NCBI GenBank assembly: GCA_026005175.1
Contig: BPKO01000008.1
Span: 62,001-126,000, forward strand
DNA: 64,000 nucleotides
Direction: 5' to 3'
Source of the DNA: Candidatus Tectimicrobiota bacterium
GTDB taxonomy: Bacteria; Tectomicrobia; Entotheonellia; Entotheonellales; Entotheonellaceae
Shown here: in pieces, positions 55,669-64,000 of the stretch
How the letters are laid out: every line of letters starts with the position of its first letter
How positions within the stretch are numbered: position 1 is the stretch's first letter
The notes under the pieces: model-generated
Seen by the model: the letters and a program-made list of their open reading frames with translations, nothing else
What the model was told of the DNA's origin: nothing
Database searches by the model: none
Program-made: the position numbers and the translations under genes

Positions 55669-55701
55669 TGCGCCTTGCGCTCCCTCTCTTGTTTCATACC
55701 T

Positions 55702-55763
55702 GACGGCAGCGGCACCGGTCAAGGCCGCGAGGGCTCGACAGCCGCGCTGCCGTCGTCTATGCT
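55702..55763 (+). promoter_or_regulatory. 10-bp inverted repeat GACGGCAGCG-N33-CGCTGCCGTC plus TCGACA-N17-TATGCT
   Basis: Arms 55702-55711/55745-55754; -35 55735-55740; -10 55758-55763; divergent region upstream of HAD gene. Confidence 0.5.
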
Positions 55764-55796
55764 TCTGCAGGCAACCGCCCCTGGCAGGAGCCTTCG

Positions 55797-56525
55797 ATGC
55801 CTCGATACGAAGCGGTCTTTTTTGACGCCGCCAACACCCTGCTTTACCCTTTCCCTTCGGTGGGGGCCGTCTACGCCGAGGTGGCAGCACGCCACGGCGT
55901 GGTGACCAGTGCGGCTGCCGTGGAGGGCGCCTTTGGCCGCGCCTGGCAGCAAGTCCAGCGCCAGGCCCATGCCGACCCGGTGCGCTACGGGGTGGGCGAA
56001 GCCGACGGCCGGCGCTTCTGGCGCGCCCTGGTGCACGCCACCTTTGCCGAGATCGGCCTCCCGGCGGACTTTGACGCCTTTTTCGACGAGCTCTACTGGC
56101 GCTTTGCCCAGCCCGAGGTGTGGCGCCTTTACCCAGAGTGCCATGAGGTGCTTCAGGCGCTGCGCGCGCAACGCTACATCGTAGGCATTATATCGAACTG
56201 GGACAATCGACTCCTCGACTTGCTTACCGGTCTTGGGCTTATGCCCTACCTGGACCACGTGAGCATTTCCGCCCTCGTGGGCTGGGAAAAGCCTCACCCC
56301 GCCATTTTCCACCACGCCACCGCCGCCGTGGGGGTGGCACCGGAGCGCGCCCTGCACGTGGGCGACAGCCTGCAGGCCGACGTGCTCGGCGCCCAGCAGG
56401 CCGGGTTGCAGCCGCTGTGGTTGCAACGGGGCGCTGCCACCCCCAGCCCTTTTCCGGTGATCCGTGACCTCTACGGCGTGCTGGCCTGGCTGCGCGACCA
56501 CGACGTCCTCGAGGGAGAGCGCTGA
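55797..56525 (+). CDS. HAD-superfamily hydrolase
   Basis: YEAVFFDAANTLLYPF, VGIISNWDNRLLDLLTGLG, GWEKPHPAIFHHA, HVGDSLQADVLGAQQAGL. Confidence 0.9.
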   Translation: MPRYEAVFFDAANTLLYPFPSVGAVYAEVAARHGVVTSAAAVEGAFGRAWQQVQRQAHADPVRYGVGEADGRRFWRALVHATFAEIGLPADFDAFFDELYWRFAQPEVWRLYPECHEVLQALRAQRYIVGIISNWDNRLLDLLTGLGLMPYLDHVSISALVGWEKPHPAIFHHATAAVGVAPERALHVGDSLQADVLGAQQAGLQPLWLQRGAATPSPFPVIRDLYGVLAWLRDHDVLEGER

Positions 56526-57439
56526 TGAACGTCCTCGTCATGGGTGCCGGGGCTGTGGGATGCTACTATGGCGCCTTGCTGGCCCGCCACGGCCACGAGG
56601 TCTGGTTCATCGCCCGCGGCGCCCACCTGGAGGCCATGCAACAGCAAGGGCTGGAAGTGCGCAGCGTGCGCAGCGGCACCTTTCGCCTGCCCGTGCGGGC
56701 TGCCGCCACGCCGGCGGCGGCAGGCCCTGCCGAGCTTGTGCTCTTCACCGTTAAGACTTACGACACCGCCACGGCGGCAGCGCAGCTGCGCCCCGTGCTG
56801 ACTCCGCAAACGGTGGTGCTCACGCTGCAAAACGGCATTGACAACGCCGAGCAGCTTGCTGCTCTCCTCGACGTGCCGGTCCTGGCCGGCGCCGTGTACA
56901 TCGGGGTGAGCGTCACCGCCCCGGGCGTCGTGGAGCACAACGCCGGCCCTTGCCGCCTCGTCTTTGGTGCCTACGATGCCGCCGGGGCGGCGCGCGCCCC
57001 GCAGCTGCTGCGCGTCTTCCAGGCAGCCGACATCCCCGCCGAGCTGGCAGCCGACGTGCGCCTTGCCCTGTGGGAAAAGTTCGTCTTCATCTGCGCCTTC
57101 AGCGGCTTTACCGCCCTTACCCGCCTTCCCGTTGGTGCCTGGCGGGCCTTTCCACCCCTGCGCGAGCTCTACACCCGCAGCTTGCAAGAGCTCTGCGAGG
57201 TGGCCCGCGCCAGCGGCGTGTCCCTGCGCCCCGACATGGTGGCGCACGTCCTGGCTTTCACCGACAGCCTGGCCCCCGAGATGACCTCTTCCTTGCAGCT
57301 CGACCTGGCGCACGGCAAGCCGCTGGAAGTCGAAAGCCTGCAAGGCACCGTGGTGCGCCTGGGGCGGGCGCTGGGCGTGGCCACCCCGGTGCACGAGCTG
57401 CTCTACGCCTTCTTGCAAGTCCACAACCCGCGGCGCTAA
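56525..57439 (+). CDS. panE: 2-dehydropantoate 2-reductase (PanE/ApbA family)
   Basis: NVLVMGAGAVGCYYGALLARHGHEV, LFTVKTYDTATAAAQL, LTLQNGIDNAEQL. Confidence 0.9.
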   Translation: MNVLVMGAGAVGCYYGALLARHGHEVWFIARGAHLEAMQQQGLEVRSVRSGTFRLPVRAAATPAAAGPAELVLFTVKTYDTATAAAQLRPVLTPQTVVLTLQNGIDNAEQLAALLDVPVLAGAVYIGVSVTAPGVVEHNAGPCRLVFGAYDAAGAARAPQLLRVFQAADIPAELAADVRLALWEKFVFICAFSGFTALTRLPVGAWRAFPPLRELYTRSLQELCEVARASGVSLRPDMVAHVLAFTDSLAPEMTSSLQLDLAHGKPLEVESLQGTVVRLGRALGVATPVHELLYAFLQVHNPRR

Positions 57440-57449
57440 GGAGAGGCCG

Positions 57450-57881
57450 ATGGCCGCCCCCTTCTCCTGCCAGCTGCGCGTGCAGTTTTACCACACCGAT
57501 GCCCAGGGCCGCGTCTTTTACGCCCACTTTTTTGCGTTTCTCGAGCAGGCCCGCTGCGCTTTCTGGGAAGCCCTGGGCTTTGACGAAGCCACCGTGCGGC
57601 AAATCGAGCAAGAGACGGTGGTGGTGCACTTGGAAGCCGACTACCTGGGGCCGGCAGCCTTTTACGACTTGCTGCGGGTGGAAGTGAGCGTCGAAGCCCT
57701 GGGGAAATCGAGCCTCCGCCTGGGATACCGCATCGCTCAGGCCCGCAGCGGCGAGGAAATCTTTCGCGCCCGCACGGTGCTGGTGCAAATTGACCCCACC
57801 ACCGCCCGGGCGCGGCCCTGGAGCGAGGCCTTTCGCCAGGCCATCCTGGCGCACTGCAGCCCGCAGGGAGGGCAAGCCTGA
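57450..57881 (+). CDS. Acyl-CoA thioesterase (4-hydroxybenzoyl-CoA thioesterase/YbgC family)
   Basis: VQFYHTDAQGRVFYAHFFAFLEQARCAFWEALG; hotdog-fold pattern. Confidence 0.88.
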   Translation: MAAPFSCQLRVQFYHTDAQGRVFYAHFFAFLEQARCAFWEALGFDEATVRQIEQETVVVHLEADYLGPAAFYDLLRVEVSVEALGKSSLRLGYRIAQARSGEEIFRARTVLVQIDPTTARARPWSEAFRQAILAHCSPQGGQA

Positions 57882-57949
57882 GCGGGTCACGGTGACGCCC
57901 ACCGGAGGGGCCGCTCGATATCACGGCTCACCCCTTTGCCTGCACGCCC

Positions 57950-58438
57950 TTACGCCTGGTCAGGCTGGTCGAAGCGCCGGATGTCAAGGATGCGCAGCCG
58001 CCGCACGCCAGAGGGCACTTCGATGGTCACCTCGTCGTCGGGTTCTTTGCCGATGAGGCCGCGGGCCAGGGGAGACTGGTACGAAATGACGTTCTTTTCC
58101 GGCTCGGCGTCGGCAGGGCCGAGAATGGTGTAGGTGACGGTCTCCCGCGTGGCCAGATCGAGGCAGACGACCGTTGTCCCTACCGACACCCGCTCGCAAG
58201 AGATGGGCAGTTCTTCGATGAAGCGCGGCGCGCGGAGCTGTTCTTCAAGCTCGTAAATGCGGCGCTGGAGCATGGTGAGCTGCTCGCTGGTGGCCTGGTA
58301 CTCGGCGTTCTCGCTGAGGTCGCCCTGGGCCGCAGCGGCGTTTTTCGCCCGGCTCAGGGCCGGCAGCGCCTCGCTGCGCAGGCGCGTCAGTTCCTCCAGC
58401 AGCCGCGCGTACGTGGCACGCGTGAAGAAGTGGCTCAT
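57950..58438 (-). CDS. greA: Transcription elongation factor GreA
   Basis: AKNAAAAQGDLSENAEYQATSEQLTMLQRRIYELEEQL, SPLARGLIGKEPDDEVTIEVPSG. Confidence 0.93.
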   Translation of the reverse strand: MSHFFTRATYARLLEELTRLRSEALPALSRAKNAAAAQGDLSENAEYQATSEQLTMLQRRIYELEEQLRAPRFIEELPISCERVSVGTTVVCLDLATRETVTYTILGPADAEPEKNVISYQSPLARGLIGKEPDDEVTIEVPSGVRRLRILDIRRFDQPDQA

Positions 58439-58519
58439 GGCGTCGCTGCTCCTCCTTCCTGGCATCGTGTCTTTGTAAAGCGTAGCACAATTCCCCACCT
58501 AGGTCAGGGGGAGAAGCGC

Positions 58520-58548
58520 TTGGCCAGGGGCAGGAATTGGGCTAGAAT
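58520..58548 (+). promoter_or_regulatory. Putative sigma70 promoter TTGGCC-N17-TAGAAT upstream of gcvP
   Basis: Hexamers with 17-nt spacing, 44 nt before ATG 58592. Confidence 0.45.
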
Positions 58549-58591
58549 TGTGCGATGTGTTGCGAGGAACTCCTAGCCACCAGGGTGACGC

Positions 58592-61500
58592 ATGCACGAG
58601 ACCACGGTTTCGCCGCTTCCTTATGATCCCGAAGCGCTGCCGCGGGAGCGGGCGCGCCATTACATCCCGGCCACCGACGACGACATTCGCGCCATGCTGT
58701 CGGCGCTTGGCCTGTCGCAGCTCGCCGACCTCTACCGCCACCTGCCGGTGGCGGTGCGCATGGCGCAGCCGCTGGCCCTGCCCGAGGAACTGCCTTACGC
58801 GCAGCTCTACCGCCACCTGGTGGCGCAGAGCCAGAAGAACCGCCTGCCGCAAGCGACGTTTCTCGGCGATGCCCTGCCGCAGTACACGGTGCCCGAGCTG
58901 GTGCCTTTTGTGGCCGGCCTGCGCGAGCTGCTGACCGCCTACACCCCTTATCAGCCCGAGCGCAGCCAGGGCACTTTGATGACGCAGTGGCTCTACCAGT
59001 GCTGCCTGGTGGCCTTGACCGGCTTTGAGGCCATCAACGCCTCGCAGTACGACCGTGCCACCGCCCTGGTGGAAGCGCTCTTTACCGCGGCACGCCTCTT
59101 TCGCTTCAGCCGCACCCACTTCCTGCTTGCCGCCACCCTCTTCCCGCAGGACCTGGAAGTGGTGCAGACGCTGCTCACCGGCACGCGCCTGACCTACGAG
59201 CTGGTGCCGATGGATCCGGCGCGGGGCACGGTGTCCCTCGACGCCTTGCGTCGCCTGCTTGCGGCGCAGGGCGAACGGCTGGCCGGCCTCGTCTTCCCGC
59301 AAGTCAACAGCCTGGGATGCCTGGAAGACGTCAACACCCTCACCGACTTGGCCCATGCTGCCGGCATCAAGGCAATTGCGGTGGTTGACCCCATGCTTTT
59401 GGCCACCGGGGGCCTGCGGCCGCCGGCGGCGTTTGGCCAGCACGGTGCCGACTTGCTGGTGGGCGAAGGGCAGCACCTGGCCCTGCCGCCCCACTACGGC
59501 GGCCCCGGCCTGGGCGTCTTTGGCATTCGCTACAACGAGGCGCACCGGCAGGATATCCGCAGCGCGCCGGGGCGCTTTGTCGGCGCGGCACGCGACGCCG
59601 CCGGGCGCCCGGCCAAAGTGCTGGTGCTGTCGACGCGCGAGCAGCACATCCGGCGCGAGAAGGCCACTTCGAACATCTGCACCAACCAGGGTTTCGTCGC
59701 CACCTTGGCCGCCGCCGCCATCCTCGGCCGTGGTGAGCGGGGCATGCGCGAGGCCTGCGCGCGGACCGAGCACAACGCCCGCACCGCCGCCGCGGCGTTG
59801 CTGCGCTTCCCCGGGGTGCGCCTGGCCTTTCCCTCCACTCCCTTCTTCAACGCCTTTACCCTGGCCCTGCCTCGCCCCAGCCGGGAGGTGCTGGCCCTGG
59901 CGCGCCAGCGCGGCCTGCATCTGGGGGTGGACGTCTCGGCACGCCTGCCGCAGTCGGCGGGCAACCACCTGCTGCTGTCGTTTTCCGACTTGCAGCAGCC
60001 AGCCGACCTGGAGCGCCTCACGGCGTGCTTTGCCGAGCTGTTTGGCCCGCCGGCCTCCGAGGCGGCGCCGGCGCTGCCCGAGGTGCCTGCGGCTTACCGG
60101 CGGCATGACGTGGTGGCCCTGCCCAACTGGGACACGGCGGCGCTTAAGGCCTTTTTCACCGCCCTGGCCGAGCAAAACGTGAGCCCGGACCGCACTTGCT
60201 ATCCGCTGGGCTCCTGCACCATGAAGTACAACCCTTACTTAAACGAAGTGGTGGCCAACTTGCCCGGCTTTGCCTTGCTGCACCCGCAGGCCCCGGAAGA
60301 AGACGCCCAGGGCACCCTGGAAGTCCTCTATCACCTTCAGGAGTACTTCAAGGCCATCACCGGCCTGGCTGCGGTGGCCTTGCAGCCGGTGGCCGGGGCG
60401 CAGGGAGAGCTGGTGGGCTTAAAGATGTTCCAGGCCTACCACCGCAGCCGCGGTGAAAGCCATCGCGACGTCATCCTCATTCCCCACTCGGCGCACGGCA
60501 CCAACCCGGCCAGCGCCACCATGGCCGGCTTTGAGACCGTGCAGCGCGGCGGAGAAGTGCTCTCCGGGGTGGCAGAGATCCGGGCCGGAGCCAACGGGCA
60601 GATGGACGTCGACCACCTGCGCTGGCTGCTGGCGCGCTACGGCAACCGCGTGGCCGGCATCATGATCACCAACCCCAACACCTCGGGAGTCTTCGAAACC
60701 CGCTTTCAGGAAGTGGCCGAACTCGTCCACCGCGCCGGCGGGCTGGTCTACATGGACGGCGCCAACATGAACGCCATTGCCGGCTGGGTCAACTTGGGCG
60801 CCCTGGGCGTCGATGCCGTGCACAACAACACCCACAAGACCTGGAGCATCCCTCACGGCGGCGGCGGGCCCGGCGACGCCTTTGTGGCGGTGAGCGCCCG
60901 CCTGGCCCCCTTTCTTCCCGGCTACCAGGTGGTGCGCACGCCCCAAGGGTACCGGCTGCAGCGGCCGCCGCAGTCGATTGGCTCCGTACACCGCCACTTT
61001 GGCAACGTGGCGCACAAGATCCGCGCTTACGCTTACTTGCGGGCCCTGGGGCGCGAGGGCGTGCCGCGCATGGCCGCGGTGGCCGTGCTGGCGGCCCGCT
61101 ACCTGCACCACCGCCTCAAGCCTTACTTCCCCACCTTGCCGCCGGAGACCCCCGACTCGCCGCGCATGCACGAGTTCATCATCACGCTACCGGAAGAAAC
61201 CTTTGCCAAGCTAGACGCCATCGGCATCGGCCGCATGAAAGCCGTGGGGCTCTTTGGCAAGCTGTTCCTCGACTTTGGTTACTATGCCCCCACGGTCTCG
61301 TTTCCTGAGGCCGAAGGGCTGATGATCGAACCCACCGAGTCGTACACCAAGGCCGAGCTCGACCGCTTTGCCGACGCCATCATTCTCATGCTGCGGCTGG
61401 TCAACGAGGAGCCGACGGTTCTGCACACCGTGCCCCACTTTACGCCGGTGGACCGCATCGACGAAGTCAGCGCCAACAAGCACGTGGTGCTCAGCGAACC

Positions 61501-61642
61501 GCTCACCACGCTGCCGCCGGTGCTGCCCAACCGCATCGCTCCAGATCGCCTGGCCACCATGGACTTGGAGGAGATTGCTGCGGCCATCCGCGCTGCCAGC
61601 CGCGAGAAGCTGGCGGCACAGCGCCCGGCAAGTCGCTCCTGA
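58592..61642 (+). CDS. gcvP: Glycine dehydrogenase (decarboxylating), GcvPA-type and GcvPB-type halves in one chain
   Basis: AYTPYQPERSQGTLMTQW, REQHIRREKATSNICTNQGF; PLGSCTMKYNP, SAHGTNPASATMAGFE, NTHKTWSIPHGGGGPG. Confidence 0.9.
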   Translation: MHETTVSPLPYDPEALPRERARHYIPATDDDIRAMLSALGLSQLADLYRHLPVAVRMAQPLALPEELPYAQLYRHLVAQSQKNRLPQATFLGDALPQYTVPELVPFVAGLRELLTAYTPYQPERSQGTLMTQWLYQCCLVALTGFEAINASQYDRATALVEALFTAARLFRFSRTHFLLAATLFPQDLEVVQTLLTGTRLTYELVPMDPARGTVSLDALRRLLAAQGERLAGLVFPQVNSLGCLEDVNTLTDLAHAAGIKAIAVVDPMLLATGGLRPPAAFGQHGADLLVGEGQHLALPPHYGGPGLGVFGIRYNEAHRQDIRSAPGRFVGAARDAAGRPAKVLVLSTREQHIRREKATSNICTNQGFVATLAAAAILGRGERGMREACARTEHNARTAAAALLRFPGVRLAFPSTPFFNAFTLALPRPSREVLALARQRGLHLGVDVSARLPQSAGNHLLLSFSDLQQPADLERLTACFAELFGPPASEAAPALPEVPAAYRRHDVVALPNWDTAALKAFFTALAEQNVSPDRTCYPLGSCTMKYNPYLNEVVANLPGFALLHPQAPEEDAQGTLEVLYHLQEYFKAITGLAAVALQPVAGAQGELVGLKMFQAYHRSRGESHRDVILIPHSAHGTNPASATMAGFETVQRGGEVLSGVAEIRAGANGQMDVDHLRWLLARYGNRVAGIMITNPNTSGVFETRFQEVAELVHRAGGLVYMDGANMNAIAGWVNLGALGVDAVHNNTHKTWSIPHGGGGPGDAFVAVSARLAPFLPGYQVVRTPQGYRLQRPPQSIGSVHRHFGNVAHKIRAYAYLRALGREGVPRMAAVAVLAARYLHHRLKPYFPTLPPETPDSPRMHEFIITLPEETFAKLDAIGIGRMKAVGLFGKLFLDFGYYAPTVSFPEAEGLMIEPTESYTKAELDRFADAIILMLRLVNEEPTVLHTVPHFTPVDRIDEVSANKHVVLSEPLTTLPPVLPNRIAPDRLATMDLEEIAAAIRAASREKLAAQRPASRS

Positions 61643-61689
61643 TCCGCCCCCAGTCACCGCTGTCCTGCCAGCCACGAGGGCTTCCACCG

Positions 61690-63361
61690 ATGGCGCTTCT
61701 TACGGGTTCGCTCTCGCCACGCCAAGACCTCGGCAGCCGCCGGCCGTTGCTGGTCCTGCTGGGGCTGGTGGTCTGGGTGTGGGCTGTCCAAGTACCACCC
61801 GTTTGTGGCCGTGCCGCGGGTTTTCGACGACGACGCGCGGCAGCACGTCTACTGGACCTACCGCTTCCGCGACGGCGAGCTGTTTCGCGACGACCTGCTC
61901 ACCGCCTTTATGTCTTCGCCCAAAGTGGCGCCGCTAGGCTACCAGGCGCTTTACTTCCTGGGCGTGCAGGTGTTTAATCCCTTGCTTTTTAGCCAGCTTC
62001 TTTCTCTGGCCCTGGCGCTGCTGGCCACCTGGCTCATCTTTTGTCTGGGCTGTGAGATAGGAGGACGCCAGGGCGGCAGCCTGGCCGCCGGCGGCTTCCT
62101 GCTCTACTACTTGTACGCCACGGGCGGCGGTCTGCCCAAGTCGTTTGCTTTCCCCCTGCTGCTGGCCAGCCTCTTGAGCCTCGAGCGCCGCCGCTACACG
62201 GGGGTGGCGGCGCTCTTTGTCTTGCAAAGCCTCTTCTATCCCCCCGTGCTGCTTAACACCGCCGCCCTGGTGGCGCTGCGCTGGGGGCGGCAGCGCCGCC
62301 TCTGGCGCCAGGCCTGGCGGCAGCTCGCCCTCTGTGGGCTTGGCCTGGGGCTGGCCGGAGGGCTGCTGCTGGGCGTCTACGCCTCCCACCCGGCGGCCTT
62401 TGGCCGCCAGATCACCGCTGCCGAAGCGCGGGCCATGCCAGAGTTTTCCGCCCAAGGGCGCAGCGCCTTCTACGGCGATACGCTGCTCCAGACCCTGGCC
62501 AACGAGCGCGGGGGCATTGGCGCCTCGCGGCTGCTGGGCTTTGCCGGCCTGCTCTTGCTCCTGGCCCTGCTGCAGCGGCCGCCGCGCCTGCGCGTACCGG
62601 CAGTGGTCGGCGAGCTGCTCCTGACCTCCGGTGTCCTTTTTCTCCTGGCGCACGCGCTGCTCTTTCGCCTGCACTTGCCGTCGCGCTACGTGCTTTACAC
62701 CTTCCCGCTGGCCGCCCTGCTGCTCATAGCCGCCAACACCCCCGCGGCGCTGGCCGGCATGCGGCAGCGCTGGCCGGGCCTCCTCGCCCGCCTGGCCAGC
62801 AGGCCACCGCGGTGGAACATCGGCTGGGCGCTTGTCGCCCTGCTGGCCTTTGCTTACGTGCAGAACCGCTACCTGGTGCACCTCGATCCCCTGGTGGTTT
62901 ACGTCGACCGGCAGGCCATGCCGCTCTACCGGTACCTGCATACCTTGCCCAAAGACGTGCTCATTGCCGGCCACCCGCTTGACCTGGACAACGTGCCGCT
63001 TCTGGCACAGCGCACGGTGCTGGTCAACCGCGAGACCTCTCTGCCCTACTTCACCGGGTACTACGGGCAGGTGCGCCAGCGGCTTTTTGACACCCTGGCC
63101 GCTTACTATGCCGCCGAGGAAGCCGAGGTGTGGCGCTTTGTCAAGAAGTACGGCATCGACTACCTTTTGCTTAACCGCGAGCGCTTCACCCCTCAGTTCG
63201 TGCGCAACGGGGTATACTATGAGCCGTTCGCCAGTTTCGTGCGGCAGCGGCTGACCGAGCCGCCGCGCTTTGCCCTGCTCGCGCTGGCCAAGACGCACAC
63301 GGTGTATGCCGTGGGGCCCTATCGCCTGTTGTCTTTTCACCGCAAAGGGACGCCGCCATGA
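61690..63361 (+). CDS. Polytopic membrane protein, possible glycosyltransferase-type; frame change near 61780-61786
   Basis: First TM in frame of 61690 (PLLVLLGLVVWVWA), then SKYHPFVAVPRVFDDDARQHVYWTYRFRDGELFRDDL; about 8-9 hydrophobic segments. Confidence 0.6.
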
Positions 63362-64000
63362 CCCAGGACGCCGAGGACACCGTCGCCGTCAGCATCGTCA
63401 TTCCGGCTTACGAAGAAGAGCAGGCCATTGGCGGCGTCATCGAGGCGGTGCAGGCGGCCATGGCGCCCACCGGCTACCGCTACGAGATTCTGGTGGTCGA
63501 CGACGGCTCGCGGGACCAGACGGCGGCCCGCGCGCAGGCCAAAGGGGTGCGCGTCTACCGCCACCGTTACAACCTGGGCTCGGGTGCGGCCCGCAAGACT
63601 GGCATCTTGCAGGCCCGCGGCGAAATCGTGGTGATGATCGACGCCGACGGCACTTACCCGGCGGACGCCATTCCACGCCTGCTGGCCCACTTTCCCGAAG
63701 CCGACCAGGTGGTGGGGGCACGCACCAGCGAGCAAGGCACCCACCGGTGGCTGCGCGCCTTTGCCAAAACCGTCATCCGCCGCCTGGCGGCGTACCTGGT
63801 GGGGCAGCCGATTCCCGACCTCAACTCCGGACTGCGCGCGTTTAAGCGCGCGGTGATGCTGCGCTACCTTTACCTCTTGCCCGACGGCTTTTCTTGCGTC
63901 TCCACCATGTCGCTGGCTTTTCTGGCCAACCGGCACGTGGTGGTGTACGAGCCCATCGCTTACTTTGCGCGCATCGGCCGCTCGAAGTTCCACCCCATCA
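63358..64000 (+). CDS. Glycosyltransferase family 2 (dolichol-phosphate mannosyltransferase-like), 3' end outside window
   Basis: VSIVIPAYEEEQAIGGVIEAV, ILVVDDGSRDQTA, NLGSGAARKTGI, VMIDADGTYP, DLNSGLRAFKR; no stop before the end so not in ORF track. Confidence 0.9.
   Translation, partial: MTQDAEDTVAVSIVIPAYEEEQAIGGVIEAVQAAMAPTGYRYEILVVDDGSRDQTAARAQAKGVRVYRHRYNLGSGAARKTGILQARGEIVVMIDADGTYPADAIPRLLAHFPEADQVVGARTSEQGTHRWLRAFAKTVIRRLAAYLVGQPIPDLNSGLRAFKRAVMLRYLYLLPDGFSCVSTMSLAFLANRHVVVYEPIAYFARIGRSKFHPI

Noticed and set aside
58499-60175. 558-aa minus-strand ORF
   Set aside because: Antisense to gcvP; Gly/Arg/Gln-rich shadow ORF.
61934-63340. 468-aa minus-strand ORF
   Set aside because: Antisense to the polytopic membrane protein.
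1-64000. tRNA, rRNA or riboswitch genes
   Set aside because: No convincing cloverleaf, rRNA or known riboswitch consensus recognised by eye; a tRNAscan/Infernal run would be needed.
1-64000. Taxonomic assignment
   Set aside because: Gene content (PEP-CTERM, liv/CoA-transferase richness, LLM enzymes, DUF1134/DUF3047) hints at an uncultured Gram-negative lineage but is not sufficient to name one.

Overview
64 kb of GC-rich bacterial chromosome, read by eye from the sequence and the ORF track only. About 60 protein-coding genes; no rRNA, tRNA or CRISPR array was recognised. Most genes are core or accessory metabolism: hybrid histidine kinase, enoyl-CoA hydratase, liv-type ABC importer operon, two CaiB/BaiF CoA-transferases, sdh-like operon plus two-subunit class I fumarase, glcDEF, acetyl-CoA hydrolase/transferase family gene, Rph/PPS-like dikinase, muropeptide-recycling cluster (LdcA, serine hydrolase, Mpl), HlyD adaptor, TldD/PmbA, TrmJ, NifA-like sigma-54 activator, GreA, a single-chain GcvP, and glycosyltransferases. 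I did not find a clear new defence or mobile system. The points most worth a second look are: (1) six genes interrupted by +1/+2 indels, five of them inside a GGCC-C(n) motif; (2) a ~1.3 kb two-gene segment bounded by a perfect 22-bp inverted repeat of the AAAAGGGGACAGGCTACTTTTT type, one copy lying inside the next CDS, with an SDR that has lost its stop and a DUF1134/EipA-like gene that appears internally deleted; (3) several intergenic regions where an inverted repeat just after a stop codon ends directly at a -10-like hexamer (possible compound terminator-promoter/operator elements); (4) a DUF1640-like coiled-coil protein built from alternating 11- and 7-residue modules next to an MT-A70 methylase; (5) an SdhA-like flavoprotein with Cys where the covalent-FAD His is expected. 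Family assignments come from motif recognition, not database searches.
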